Origin: Stygiobacter sp.
GTDB lineage: Bacteria > Pseudomonadota > Alphaproteobacteria > Rhodospirillales > Magnetospirillaceae
Length of the DNA stretch: 64,000 nt
Direction of reading: 5' to 3'
NCBI GenBank assembly: GCA_006218045.1
Contig: VBWB01000004.1
Span: forward strand, 62,001-126,000
Shown piece after piece: positions 9,998 through 18,999 of this stretch; position 1 is the first letter of the stretch, and the number at the start of each line of letters is the position of its first letter. Both the position numbers and the translations under genes were made by a program. Below the pieces are notes generated by a model. It did not search any database and was not told the DNA's origin. It saw nothing but the letters and a program-made list of their open reading frames with translations.

Positions 9998-10184
9998 TGG
10001 CGGCGCCGTTTTAAATTGCTTCTAAAGGCGTAGTTTATATCCTACTCGGCGTAGGGTCTCTGGTCGTAAGTCGGTATCGCCATATCCACATGCGCATCTG
10101 TGCGTCCTGGGTGATTCCCGGCATATTGGTTCTCAACCGATCAAGAGTATCGGGTGGTGCATTTTGTCGGGGAAGGAGCGAACC

Positions 10185-10601
10185 ATGTCGATCGGTCAGC
10201 GCAATGACATCTGCGTCGATGTTGAAGTGGCCGTGGCCCTTGAAGTGGGCCTGACCCGCCTGGAGCGGGCCGAGCAATTGGGCGGCCAGGCCGAAGCCCT
10301 GACCTATAACCGCGAATTGTGGCGGGTGATCGGTTTTCTGGCCGCCGGCCCGGAACTGGTGCGCCATCGCGACGAACTGCGCCAGCAATCCCTGGCGGTG
10401 GCTCAGGGCCAATCCAGCGATTTCATCACCCTCAACCGCCGCTTCGCCGGCATCTTTGCCGCCCAGTCGGCGGCCTATGGCGTGATGAGCGTCATGCTGA
10501 ACGCTTGGCGCCAGCATCGGCGCACCCATCCCAAGGCGGAATTCAGCCAGTGGCTGCTGGAACGTCTGGATGCCCACATCCGCCGCTCCCAGGCCGCCTG
10601 A
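10185..10601 (+). CDS. FlaF-like small protein
   Basis: A 138-aa soluble, helical protein. The central segment YNRELWRVIGF followed by RDELRQQSL is like the NRRLW...LRA pattern of FlaF, an alphaproteobacterial regulator of flagellin synthesis, but the C-terminal half is not and no flagellin or FlbT gene is adjacent, so the name is tentative. ATG 10185 is chosen over an upstream in-frame TTG because GGGGAAGGAG lies 6-8 bases before it. The stop codon is embedded in a three-copy 14-bp tandem repeat, and a strong terminator follows at 10672. It forms a single-gene unit. Confidence 0.65.
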   Translation: MSIGQRNDICVDVEVAVALEVGLTRLERAEQLGGQAEALTYNRELWRVIGFLAAGPELVRHRDELRQQSLAVAQGQSSDFITLNRRFAGIFAAQSAAYGVMSVMLNAWRQHRRTHPKAEFSQWLLERLDAHIRRSQAA

Positions 10602-10638
10602 AAGCACCCGCCTGAAAGCACCCGCCTGAAAGCACCCG
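10597..10638 (+). repeat. Three 14-bp tandem repeats across the stop codon
   Basis: The unit CCTGAAAGCACCCG occurs three times without interruption (10597-10610, 10611-10624, 10625-10638). The first copy contains the TGA stop of the FlaF-like gene and the others extend its 3' end. This is a typical slippage-prone short tandem repeat; copy number may differ between strains. Confidence 0.9.
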
Positions 10639-10671
10639 CCGGAATAGCCGGGCCGAGCTTGGCCCGCTTCA

Positions 10672-10695
10672 CCCCCGCCATTGGCGGGGGTTTTT
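10672..10695 (+). terminator. Rho-independent terminator of the FlaF-like gene
   Basis: Stem CCCCCGCC-ATT-GGCGGGGG (10672-10690) is followed by five T on the plus strand, 70 bases after the stop codon. Confidence 0.9.
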
Positions 10696-10715
10696 GATTC
10701 AGGCCCGGACGCGGT

Positions 10716-10744
10716 AAAAACAAACCCCGCCGATGGCGGAGTTT
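10716..10744 (-). terminator. Rho-independent terminator of pyrE
   Basis: On the minus strand AAACTCCGCC-ATC-GGCGGGGTTT (one G-T pair) is followed by GTTTTT. It lies 15 bases after the pyrE stop codon and faces the plus-strand terminator 21 bases away, so the two convergent units are insulated. Confidence 0.88.
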
Positions 10745-10758
10745 GCCGGAGATGATCC

Positions 10759-11448
10759 TTACTCGGCGCGACCGCCGTGCAGTTTCGACCATTGCAGCGG
10801 ATCGTGCAGAAAACTGCGCACCGCTTCCAGGGTCTTGCGGTCGAACAGGCCATCCTGTTCAGCCACTTCGAGGACGTCCCACCAATTGCACAGATACGAC
10901 AGCTCGACGCCGGATTCGTTCAGCGACTTCAGGGCACCGGGGAAGACGCCATAGAAGAAGACGACGAAGGCATGCTTGACCTCGGCCCCGGCTTCGCGCA
11001 GCGCGTTGCAGAAATTGACCTTGGAAGCGCCGTCGGACGCCAGGTCTTCCACCAGCACGACGCGGGCGCCGTTGGCGAACTCGCCCTCGATCTGGGCGTT
11101 GCGGCCAAAGCCCTTGGGCTTCTTGCGCACATACAGCATGGGCACCATCAGCCGGTCGGAAATCCAGGCGGCATAGGGGATACCGGCGGTCTCGCCGCCG
11201 GCGACGGCATCGAAGCTTTCGTAGCCCACTTCCCGCAAGATAGCGTTGCTGGCCAGCTCGCAAATCTTCTGGCGGGCGCGGGGGAAGCTGATGACCTTGC
11301 GGCAATCCACATAGACCGGGCTGGCCCAGCCCGAGGTCAGGGTATAAGGCTCTTCCGGACGGAAGTTGACGGCCTTGATCTCCAACAGAATGCGGGCGGT
11401 GGTCAGCGCCGCCTTCTTGTGTTCGGGCGTGCGGGAAGCGGTTTGCAT
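10759..11448 (-). CDS. pyrE: Orotate phosphoribosyltransferase
   Basis: Converts orotate and PRPP to orotidine 5'-phosphate in pyrimidine synthesis. The 229-aa protein has the substrate-side segment [34 protein letters not shown], the flexible catalytic loop [15 protein letters not shown] and the PRPP-binding motif [17 protein letters not shown] 11448 begins the homologous region; the frame is open further upstream but that part crosses the divergent enoyl-CoA hydratase gene. The long C-terminal tail (about 50 residues after the PRPP motif) is typical of the alphaproteobacterial type. It is a single gene with its own terminator. Confidence 0.95.
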   Translation of the reverse strand: MQTASRTPEHKKAALTTARILLEIKAVNFRPEEPYTLTSGWASPVYVDCRKVISFPRARQKICELASNAILREVGYESFDAVAGGETAGIPYAAWISDRLMVPMLYVRKKPKGFGRNAQIEGEFANGARVVLVEDLASDGASKVNFCNALREAGAEVKHAFVVFFYGVFPGALKSLNESGVELSYLCNWWDVLEVAEQDGLFDRKTLEAVRSFLHDPLQWSKLHGGRAE

Positions 11449-11539
11449 GTATCCGGCCTTTCGACTGGGTTGTCGGCTTGGGGCTCTATAGGCCACAATT
11501 ACCCTTTCCTGCAAGACGGCAAACAACAAGGGAAGCGAA

Positions 11540-12319
11540 ATGTCCGAAGAGATCCTGGTCAGCCGCGACGGCGCCATCGCCACCGTGACCATCAACCGCC
11601 CTGATCGCATGAACGCGCTGAACCTGCCGGTATGGCGGCAACTGACCGAAGCCTTCCTGGAATTGTCCACCGATGGCGATATCCGCGCCATCATCCTGCG
11701 CGGTGCCGGCACCAAGGCTTTCGCGCCCGGCGCCGATATCGAGGAATTCGACACCCTGCGCGCCACTGCCGATCAGGCCAAGGCTTATGACGTCATCATG
11801 CGCGGCGCCTTGACGGCGGTGAAGAATTGCCCGCAGCCGGTGATCGCCATGATTTACGGCCCGTGCGTCGGCGGCGGGCTGGAACTGGCCTGTTGCTGCG
11901 ACATGCGGCTGGCGGCGCGTTCGGGCAAATTCGGCGTGCCCATCAACAAGATCTCGGTGGTGATGGCCTATCCGGAAATCGCCGTCATCCGCGCGGTTGC
12001 CGGTCCCGCGGTGGCGGCCGAGATCTTGCTGGAAGCCCGCATCTTCGACGCCGAGGAAGCCTGGCAAAAGGGCTTGGTCAACCGCGTCTACGACGACGAG
12101 GCGCTGGAGGGCGAGGTTCTGGCGGCGGCCAAGCGCATGGCCGGCGGTGCGCCTTTGGTCAATCGCTGGCACAAGCGCCTGTTGCAGCGGCTGGCCGATC
12201 CGGCCCCGATCACCGCCGCCGAACTGGACGAGTGCTACGATTTTCTCGACACCAACGATTACCGCGAGGGTCAGGCGGCGTTCAAGGACAAGCGCAAGCC
12301 GGTCTTCACCGGCAAATGA
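11540..12319 (+). CDS. Enoyl-CoA hydratase/isomerase family protein
   Basis: Crotonase-fold enzyme of 259 aa. The oxyanion-hole segments are [14 protein letters not shown] near residue 65 and [19 protein letters not shown] near residue 110. The family hydrates or isomerises acyl-CoA double bonds in fatty acid, amino acid or aromatic degradation; the precise substrate is not evident. It is transcribed divergently from pyrE with a 91-bp gap. AAGGGAAGCGAA just before the ATG is a fair ribosome binding site. The stop overlaps the next gene's ATG (ATGA). No CoA ligase or thiolase sits beside it. Confidence 0.85.
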   Translation: MSEEILVSRDGAIATVTINRPDRMNALNLPVWRQLTEAFLELSTDGDIRAIILRGAGTKAFAPGADIEEFDTLRATADQAKAYDVIMRGALTAVKNCPQPVIAMIYGPCVGGGLELACCCDMRLAARSGKFGVPINKISVVMAYPEIAVIRAVAGPAVAAEILLEARIFDAEEAWQKGLVNRVYDDEALEGEVLAAAKRMAGGAPLVNRWHKRLLQRLADPAPITAAELDECYDFLDTNDYREGQAAFKDKRKPVFTGK

Positions 12320-13281
12320 CCAACCAGGGCGACATCTGGGTGTTGGCCGATGACCGGGCCGGCAATGTGGGCCAGTGCCTGGGGGTGGCCGAGGCCCTGG
12401 GCCGCCCGTTCACGGTGAAGTCCATCGCCTATGATGCCTGGGCGAGGCTGCCCAATATCCTGCGCGGTGCCAGCCTGCTCGGGGTGGCCGCCGCCGGCCG
12501 GGCCGGCCTGACGGCGCCTTGGCCGCGTCTGGTCATCGCCGCCGGGCGCCGCACCGCCCCGGTCGCCCGCTGGATCAAACGGCAATCGGGGGCCAAGCTG
12601 GTGCAGATCATGGATCCCGGTCCGGGTGGACGCGGGGATTTCGATCTGATCGCCATGCCGCGCCATGACGCCGGCGGCGTGAGCGGGGGGCGGGTGTTGC
12701 CCATCACCGGCGCGCCTCATCGCGTCACCGCCGCCAAGCTGGCCGAGGCGGCGGCATTGTGGCGCGACCGTTTCGCCGCCTTGCCGCATCCCTGGGTGGC
12801 GCTGATCGTCGGCGGCGACACCCGCAAGCGTCCGTTCACTCCGGCCATGGCCGCCGATCTGGGGCGCCGTGCCGCCGCCCTGGCGGCAGGCGGGTCGGTG
12901 CTGGTCACCACCAGCCGGCGCACCAGCCCGCAGGCCGAGGCGGCCTTGCTGGAAAATCTGCCGGAACCTCGTTTCGTTCATCGCTGGGCGACCGGCGGCG
13001 ACAATCCTTATTTCGGCCTTCTTGCCTTGGCCGAGCGGCTGGTGGTGACCGGCGATTCGGTGTCCATGGCCTGCGAGGCCTGTGCCAGCCCCGCCCCGGT
13101 CTATCTGTACGCTCCCGATGGCTGGGTGGTGGACAAGCATGCCCGTCTGCACCGCCAGCTTTACCTGCAAGGCTATGCCCGGCCCTTGCCGGAAAGCGGG
13201 CGGGCGGATGAAGCGTGGAGCCACCCCCGCCTGAACGCCGCTGCCGATATCGCCGCCGCCGTGGAAAGGATGCTGGCATGA
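12316..13281 (+). CDS. ELM1/GtrOC1-family putative nucleoside-diphospho-sugar glycosyltransferase
   Basis: A 321-aa protein of the family whose eukaryotic member ELM1 affects mitochondrial fission. Bacterial members have a GT-B-like fold and are thought to be glycosyltransferases acting on envelope components; their function is not established. Visible hallmarks are WVLADDRAGNVGQCLGVAEAL at the N-terminus, the GGRRTAPVARWIK-like region (AAGRRTAPVARWIK), QIMDPG, LIVGGDTRKRPF and VTGDSVSMACEAC near the C-terminus, the last being the likely nucleotide-sugar site. It overlaps genes on both sides by 4 bases, so it is the middle of a three-gene unit. Confidence 0.82.
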   Translation: MTNQGDIWVLADDRAGNVGQCLGVAEALGRPFTVKSIAYDAWARLPNILRGASLLGVAAAGRAGLTAPWPRLVIAAGRRTAPVARWIKRQSGAKLVQIMDPGPGGRGDFDLIAMPRHDAGGVSGGRVLPITGAPHRVTAAKLAEAAALWRDRFAALPHPWVALIVGGDTRKRPFTPAMAADLGRRAAALAAGGSVLVTTSRRTSPQAEAALLENLPEPRFVHRWATGGDNPYFGLLALAERLVVTGDSVSMACEACASPAPVYLYAPDGWVVDKHARLHRQLYLQGYARPLPESGRADEAWSHPRLNAAADIAAAVERMLA

Positions 13282-14075
13282 GGAATTGGGTCGCGCTTGC
13301 CGTTCTCTTGCTGCCCATTGCCGCCCAGGCCGGTAATTTGAACGGCATCAAGGGCGCCGACGACCGCGTCGAGGTGGCCGCCGGTCAATATCCATGGAGC
13401 GCGGTGGGGCGGCTGAACAACGGTCAGGGCGGCCATTGCAGCGGCATGCTGATCGGCCCCCGGCTGGTGGTGACCGCCGCCCATTGCCTGTGGAACAAGA
13501 AGACGCGCCAACCCATGCCGGCGCAGTCCTTGCGCTTTGTCGCCGGCTATGATCGCGGCCAGTATCTGGCCTTCGCCCCGGTCGAGAAAACCCTGATCGC
13601 GCCGGGCTGGCGTTTCGATCTGCCCTATTCGGCGGACCTCGCGTCGAAGGATTGGGCCTTGCTGGTGCTGGCTGAACCGTTGGGGGAAAAGGTCGGCTGG
13701 GTCGGGTTGGGGGCGTCGCCCACTGCCGCTGATCGCCTGGTGACGGTGGGATATGGCCAGGACAAGGCGCATATCCCCGCCGCCCATGTGGGCTGCCATG
13801 TCACCGGCAAACTGGCGGAAGGGGCGCTTACCCACGATTGCGACGCGGTGAAGGGCGATTCCGGCGCGCCGGTACTGGTGTGGCGAGCCGGGGCGCCAAC
13901 CTTGGCGGCCATCCATGTGGCCACTTTCGGCATGGGCGGCGGCCGGTTCCTGGGCGGCGCGGTGGCGGTGGCCGATTTCGCCGCCGAGGCGATCCGCCTG
14001 GGGGCGCAAAGCCCCGGTCAATCCGGTCCGCTGGCCCAGCCCATGGATGGGCCGGTTGCCGACCTGCTTCGGTAA
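13278..14075 (+). CDS. Secreted trypsin-like serine protease (S1)
   Basis: A 265-aa protein with a signal peptide (residues 1-18, ending AAQA) and a chymotrypsin-fold domain. The triad is intact: His in VTAAHC, Asp in SKDWALL and Ser in KGDSGAPV. Cysteines around the histidine (GGHCSGM...TAAHC) and before the serine fit the family's disulfides. It therefore acts in the periplasm or outside the cell. ATG 13278 overlaps the stop of the ELM1-like gene. The last 30 residues are Gly/Pro-rich. It resembles V8/trypsin-like bacterial proteases rather than DegP, as no PDZ domain follows. Confidence 0.88.
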   Translation: MRNWVALAVLLLPIAAQAGNLNGIKGADDRVEVAAGQYPWSAVGRLNNGQGGHCSGMLIGPRLVVTAAHCLWNKKTRQPMPAQSLRFVAGYDRGQYLAFAPVEKTLIAPGWRFDLPYSADLASKDWALLVLAEPLGEKVGWVGLGASPTAADRLVTVGYGQDKAHIPAAHVGCHVTGKLAEGALTHDCDAVKGDSGAPVLVWRAGAPTLAAIHVATFGMGGGRFLGGAVAVADFAAEAIRLGAQSPGQSGPLAQPMDGPVADLLR

Positions 14076-14081
14076 TTCGCC

Positions 14082-15272
14082 TTATTTCGGCAGATCGTTG
14101 TAGAAGCCGATCAACAGCGGTGCCCGCTTCATCCGTTCCATGTCCGTGCGGCCCAGGATCTGGATCATCTGTTTGAGGAACAGGCGGTCGACCTTCGGGC
14201 AGTCGAAAAATGCCTTGATGGTCAAGATGTCGCCGCCGTGGAATTCCAGCTTGTCGATGAACTTCAGCAAGCCGTCGCGGAACGAGCCGGGGCGGCCCTG
14301 TTCCGCCCGGGTTTTCGGCTGGAATTCCTGTTCGTACATCTGCGCCAATTGGCCCCAGGAATCAGCCAGAACCTCGCCATCCAGGCGGACGATGCGTTGC
14401 AGCATGGGGATATCGGACGGATAGGGCGGGACGTAGCCGTGCTTGGCGGCGTCGTCTTGGAACAATTGCCAGGGATCATCCTCGGCCCGGCGCGGCCTGG
14501 GCTTGCCGTCCTTGCCCTTGAGCACGTGCTCGGGGTGGAAAACCTGCCAGCGGCTGTCCCAATGGTGCAAGATGGCATTGTCACTGCCGCCGGCCTGGAT
14601 CATGCCGATGATGCGGCCACCGGCCCCGGCCTCGGTCCAGTTGCGCGATATGGCCAGTTCCTTCATGCGCCGTGACGACCGCATGGCCGGCAGCACGGTG
14701 TCGCGCAGCACATGCAGGTAGCACGAGGCGAAAGGCGGCGCCAGATAGAAGGGCTGGGGGATATGCGGACGGTTGCCGCCGGCGGCGATCACCGCCAAGC
14801 TGCGTTTGACGTAGCGCGAGATGCTGTCGTCGAACATGGTGGCGAAATCGCCATAGCTTTGCGGGCTGTATTCGTCGTCGTCGATGTTATCGTCGCCATC
14901 GGCTTCGATCTGGTCCATCACCGCTTCGGTGGTCTCGGTGGTGCTGGCGCTGTTTCCCGACAACATGGGCTTGGCCAGGTCGAACAGCAACCAGCGTTCC
15001 TTGTCCACCTGATCTTCCGGGCCGGGCGGCAGCATGGGGTCGAAATGTTGGGTGCTGGCGGCCAGAATCTCGGCCATGTCGGTGCGTTCCAGCGCCTTGG
15101 CCAGGATGACGTTGAAGACCAGATCCAGTTGGCGGGCGCTGGCCCATTTCAGGCTTTGCGGGTCGGCCATGGTCAGGCGCCGCACCTGCAAGATGCGCTG
15201 CACGTCCAACTTTTGGGTCACCGCCACCAGATTGGCTACCTTGGCTTCAAAGCTGTCGCCTGCCGTGCTCAT
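14082..15272 (-). CDS. Protein of unknown function, tandem paralogue A
   Basis: 396 aa, soluble, no signal peptide or membrane segment. It is clearly paralogous to the next gene upstream. Both share an N-terminal block with RRLTMADP and SLKWA, followed by LD-x-VF-x-VIL-x-KA-x-ER, and a C-terminal block with DDPWQLF, KHGYVPP, EQEFQP and a closing LGRTDMER. The middle region varies and contains an acidic DGDDNIDDDEYS stretch. Start 15272 is chosen by alignment with the paralogue; 15284 is possible. The protein begins 69 bp after the paralogue ends. No catalytic motif is recognised. Together they look like a duplicated lineage-specific cytoplasmic protein. Confidence 0.75.
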   Translation of the reverse strand: MSTAGDSFEAKVANLVAVTQKLDVQRILQVRRLTMADPQSLKWASARQLDLVFNVILAKALERTDMAEILAASTQHFDPMLPPGPEDQVDKERWLLFDLAKPMLSGNSASTTETTEAVMDQIEADGDDNIDDDEYSPQSYGDFATMFDDSISRYVKRSLAVIAAGGNRPHIPQPFYLAPPFASCYLHVLRDTVLPAMRSSRRMKELAISRNWTEAGAGGRIIGMIQAGGSDNAILHHWDSRWQVFHPEHVLKGKDGKPRPRRAEDDPWQLFQDDAAKHGYVPPYPSDIPMLQRIVRLDGEVLADSWGQLAQMYEQEFQPKTRAEQGRPGSFRDGLLKFIDKLEFHGGDILTIKAFFDCPKVDRLFLKQMIQILGRTDMERMKRAPLLIGFYNDLPK

Positions 15273-15341
15273 GCCCCCCGTCATCCCCCTATCGCGATCT
15301 CTCGGATCAGATTATCCGCTGACCTCGGACTAGAAAACCAG

Positions 15342-16616
15342 TCATTCACCCATGTTCAGGATAAAGTTGTTGAGAATCGGTGCCGCCCGTCGCCGCTCAT
15401 TGTCGGTGCGGCCGAAATTGGTCAGCAAGCGGCGAATAAAGGTGCCGTCGATCCGCGGGAACAGGTAATAGGCCTTGATGGCCAGCAATTCGCCGATGCC
15501 CTCGGGCAGCTTGCTGATCCACTTCATCAGCCCATCGCGGAACGCTCCTTCGCGCGCCTGTTCCTGGCGGGCATTGGGGGTGAATTCCTGTTCGTACAAC
15601 TGTCCCAGTTCACGCCAGGCCTTGGCGATGGAATCGGTCTCGAAGCGGACGATATCCTGCATCAGGCGGATACCGTCCTCGTCCGGCGGCGTATAGCCGC
15701 TTTTGGTGGCGTCCTCGCGGAACAGCGGCCACGGATCGTCCTCGGGCTTGGGTTTCTTGCCCTTGACGGTGCGGAAGGCGCCCCAGCGATTGTCCCAGTT
15801 GTGCAGCACCGGATTGTTGACTTCGCCGCCTTGGATGATTTCGATCAACTTGCCGCCGCCGATTTCGGCCCAATTGTAGTTGATGCCCAATTGCTGGATA
15901 TGGCGTGACGAGCGCATGGGCGGCAGCACGAAACGGCGCAGTACTTCCTCGTAGCAGGCGGCGAATTCCGGGGCCATGGCAAAGGGCCGGCGGCCCGGCT
16001 TGATGTCGCCCTTGACCTGCAACAGGCTCAGCACCTTGCGGGTATAGGAACAGATGGCGTCATCGAACAAGGTGGGGAAGTCGGTAAAGGTATTATCGTC
16101 CGAATCCAGCGTCATGCGGTTGTCGCTGCCGGGCATCAGCCGTTCGGAATCCGGCCCCAACTGGGCGGCGAACAGGGGCGGCGGTTCCTTGATGGCGGAG
16201 GAGTGGCGGGTGGTGGGTTGCTTGGCTGCCGCCGGCCCCATGGTCAGCAGTCTGGACAGCAACAATTCCTGCTCGCTCACCGGCGGTGGAGCCGGCCCCA
16301 AGAGCGGGGCGACCACCGCGCTCAAAACCCGCAGATCTTCATCGCGGTGATTGACGTCTTGCGGCAGCAACGGCTCGAAATTCTTGTCACGGGCCTGACG
16401 CAGGGCGTCGCCGCCAAGCCGTTCCACCGCCTTGCCCAGAATGACGGAAAAAACCACGTCCAACTCGCGGATGTTCGCCCATTTCAGGCTTTCCGGGTCG
16501 GCCATGGTCAAGCGGCGCAATAGCAAAATCTGCGGCACTTCCAGGTGCCGGGTGGCGTTGATCAGGTTTGAAACCTTGGTTTCAAACGTTTTGTTGTCAC
16601 GCGGTTGCTCGCTCAT
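15342..16616 (-). CDS. Protein of unknown function, tandem paralogue B
   Basis: 424 aa, soluble. It is the upstream copy of a tandem pair; the N-terminal 70 and C-terminal 150 residues align well with its neighbour (RRLTMADPESLKWA; EDDPWPLFREDATKSGYTPP; FGRTDNERRRAAP), while the middle has an extra 30-40 residues with a Pro-rich stretch. ATG 16616 has AGAGGGCGGG directly upstream; the frame is open further 5' but that part has no paralogous counterpart. The two genes probably form one transcription unit. No domain is recognised. The conserved ends suggest two structured modules joined by a variable linker. Confidence 0.75.
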   Translation of the reverse strand: MSEQPRDNKTFETKVSNLINATRHLEVPQILLLRRLTMADPESLKWANIRELDVVFSVILGKAVERLGGDALRQARDKNFEPLLPQDVNHRDEDLRVLSAVVAPLLGPAPPPVSEQELLLSRLLTMGPAAAKQPTTRHSSAIKEPPPLFAAQLGPDSERLMPGSDNRMTLDSDDNTFTDFPTLFDDAICSYTRKVLSLLQVKGDIKPGRRPFAMAPEFAACYEEVLRRFVLPPMRSSRHIQQLGINYNWAEIGGGKLIEIIQGGEVNNPVLHNWDNRWGAFRTVKGKKPKPEDDPWPLFREDATKSGYTPPDEDGIRLMQDIVRFETDSIAKAWRELGQLYEQEFTPNARQEQAREGAFRDGLMKWISKLPEGIGELLAIKAYYLFPRIDGTFIRRLLTNFGRTDNERRRAAPILNNFILNMGE

Positions 16617-16804
16617 CCCGCCCTCTATCGCCCTTCTGGACGTTACCGCTGGCCGCAACGCTGTCCCCACGGTGCCGCCGCCCTCGGCTATTTTCCCCAC
16701 CCATTCGGCTTACCTCACCTGATCGGATGGTGCAAGTGCCGTCGTATGTTGCGTCATGATCACCCGCAGGAACGCACAGGTCAATCAGGCGTACGACCTA
16801 TTTA

Positions 16805-17518
16805 TCAACCCAGGCGAATGATTTGGCCGTGGTGCTGGCAGGCCGTTTCCGCCAGATCGACAAAACTACCGGCGACGTCGTCGGGCTGGGCCAAGGAGGC
16901 GGCATCCTCGCCGGGGAAAGCGATGGTGCGCATACGGGTCGCCACCGCGCCGGGGTCGATCAGATTGACGCGGGTGCTGGAAATATTGGCGATTTCCGCC
17001 GCCCAGGTCAGGACGATGGATTCAAGCGCGGCCTTGCCGGCGGCATAGACGCCCCAATAGGGCAGGTTGGCATGGGCGGCACCCGAGGTGACGAAAACGG
17101 CACGGCCATGCTCCGACACCTTCAAGAGCGGCGCGAAAGCGCGGATCAGCCGGTAATTGGCGGTGACGTTGACGTCGAAGGCTTCCTGGAAGTGCCTTTG
17201 GTCCACATGACCGATGGGGGCAAGCCCACCGCCGATGTCGCCGGCATTGCCGACCAGGATGTCCAGGCGGCCGAAACGCTGGTAAAGGGCGGCGGCGACC
17301 TGATCGATCTTGTCGAACTCGCGCAGGTTCAGCGGGCACAGCACCGCTTTGCCCCCTGCGTTGGCGATTTCGTCATCCAGTTCCTCGAGCGCGCCCTGGG
17401 TGCGGGCGACGCAGATGACCTCGGCCCCTTCGGCGGCGAAGCGCTTGGCGACGGCGCGACCGATGCCGCGCGAAGCCCCGGTGACCAGGGCGACGCGGCC
17501 TTGCAGACGATGGCTCAT
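16805..17518 (-). CDS. SDR family oxidoreductase
   Basis: Short-chain dehydrogenase of 237 aa. The NAD(P) loop is VTGASRGIGRAV near residue 14, NAG follows at about 90, and the catalytic Tyr-Lys pair is YAAGK in GVYAAGKAALE; serine is supplied by TSGAAH. The substrate is unknown. It is the last gene of the radA-cvpA-purF unit and overlaps the purF stop by 4 bases. The same arrangement of an SDR gene after purF recurs in alphaproteobacteria, which suggests a housekeeping role, though none is proven. Confidence 0.88.
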   Translation of the reverse strand: MSHRLQGRVALVTGASRGIGRAVAKRFAAEGAEVICVARTQGALEELDDEIANAGGKAVLCPLNLREFDKIDQVAAALYQRFGRLDILVGNAGDIGGGLAPIGHVDQRHFQEAFDVNVTANYRLIRAFAPLLKVSEHGRAVFVTSGAAHANLPYWGVYAAGKAALESIVLTWAAEIANISSTRVNLIDPGAVATRMRTIAFPGEDAASLAQPDDVAGSFVDLAETACQHHGQIIRLG

Positions 17519-18999
17519 TTCCCCGCCTCGCCCAACAGGGAAAGCTGCTTGGGGTCGGACAGTTGATGGGCGTAATCAGTCGGCATGATCGGGTAATCGC
17601 CGGTAAAGCAGGCATCGCAATATTGCGGCGCCGCCGGGTTGCGGGCTTCCTCGCCCACCGCCTTGTACAGGCCGTCGAGCGAGATGAAGGCCAGCGAATC
17701 GACGCCGATCAGCTTGGCCATGCCGTCCAGGTCATAGCGCGCCGCCAGCAGTTTTTCCCGCTCCGGCGTGTCGATGCCGAAATAGCAGCAATGGTTGGTG
17801 GGCGGCGACGAAATGCGCATGTGCACTTCCTTGGCCCCGGCTTGGCGGACCATTTCCACGATCTTGCGGCTGGTGGTGCCGCGAACGATGGAATCGTCGA
17901 CCAGGATCACCCGCTTGCCTTCGATGGCATGGCGGTTGGGATTGTGCTTCATCTTGACGCCCACATGGCGGGTGCGGTCGGTGGGTTGGATGAAGGTGCG
18001 CCCGACATAGTGGTTGCGGATGATGCCCAACTCGAACGGAATGCCGGCCTGGGCGGCATAACCGATGGCGGCGGGGACGCCGGAATCGGGCACCGGGATG
18101 ATGACGTCGGCATCGACGGCGCTTTCGCGCGCCAATTGGGCGCCGATACGCTTCCTGACATCGTAGACGCTGGTCCCTTCCATGATGGAATCGGGACGGG
18201 CGAAATAGATGTATTCAAAGATGCAGAAGCGGCGCTGCTTGACGGCGAACGGCTTGAGCGAACGCAGGCCGGTGGCGCTGATGACCACGATCTCGCCCGG
18301 CTCGACGTCGCGGACGAATTCGGCACCGATGATGTCGAAGGCGCAGGTTTCCGACGCCAGGCACCACGCCCCGTCCAGCTTGCCCAACACCAGCGGGCGG
18401 ATGCCCAGCGGGTCGCGCACGCCCATCACCCCGTCCTTGGTCAGGCAGGTCAGCGAATAGGCGCCCTCGATCTGGCGCAGCGCGTCGATCAGGCGGTCCT
18501 CGACGCTGGTATACAGGCTGATGGCGATCAGATGGATGATCACCTCGGTGTCGGTGGTGCTTTGGAACAGGCAGCCGCGCTTGACCAGCGAGCGGCGCAA
18601 CACGTTGGTGTTGGTCAGGTTGCCGTTATGGGCCAGGGCCAAGCCGCCGAATTCCATTTCAGCAAACAAGGGCTGAACATTGCGCAGCAAGGTTTCGCCG
18701 GTGGTGGAATAACGCACATGGCCGACCGCCGCCGCGCCCTTGAGCTTGCGGATGATGGCCTCGGAACCGAAGCAATCCTCGACATGGCCCAGGTCACGGT
18801 GGTTGTGGAAGACGTCGCCGTCATGGGCCACGATACCCGCCGCTTCCTGGCCGCGATGCTGCAGGGCGTGCAGACCCAGGGCGGTCAGGGCCGCCGCCTC
18901 GGGGTGGCCATAGATGCCGAACACCCCGCATTCTTCGCGCAGGTGATCGTCGTCGAAAGGATTGGTGGTCAACATGCCGGTTCTCGCCGCTGTAATCAT
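17515..18999 (-). CDS. purF: Amidophosphoribosyltransferase
   Basis: Makes 5-phosphoribosylamine from PRPP and glutamine, the committed step of purine synthesis. The glutamine-amidotransferase nucleophile is the Cys of EECGVFGIYG. The PRPP motif is VILVDDSIVRGTTS near residue 370, and the glutaminase region contains QHRGQEAAGI and HNGNLTN. Two starts are plausible: ATG 18999 gives 494 aa and overlaps the cvpA stop (ATGA); ATG 18975 gives 486 aa. Either leaves a short leader before the catalytic Cys, which is normally removed by processing in this family. The enzyme is cytoplasmic. Confidence 0.95.
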   Translation of the reverse strand: MITAARTGMLTTNPFDDDHLREECGVFGIYGHPEAAALTALGLHALQHRGQEAAGIVAHDGDVFHNHRDLGHVEDCFGSEAIIRKLKGAAAVGHVRYSTTGETLLRNVQPLFAEMEFGGLALAHNGNLTNTNVLRRSLVKRGCLFQSTTDTEVIIHLIAISLYTSVEDRLIDALRQIEGAYSLTCLTKDGVMGVRDPLGIRPLVLGKLDGAWCLASETCAFDIIGAEFVRDVEPGEIVVISATGLRSLKPFAVKQRRFCIFEYIYFARPDSIMEGTSVYDVRKRIGAQLARESAVDADVIIPVPDSGVPAAIGYAAQAGIPFELGIIRNHYVGRTFIQPTDRTRHVGVKMKHNPNRHAIEGKRVILVDDSIVRGTTSRKIVEMVRQAGAKEVHMRISSPPTNHCCYFGIDTPEREKLLAARYDLDGMAKLIGVDSLAFISLDGLYKAVGEEARNPAAPQYCDACFTGDYPIMPTDYAHQLSDPKQLSLLGEAGK

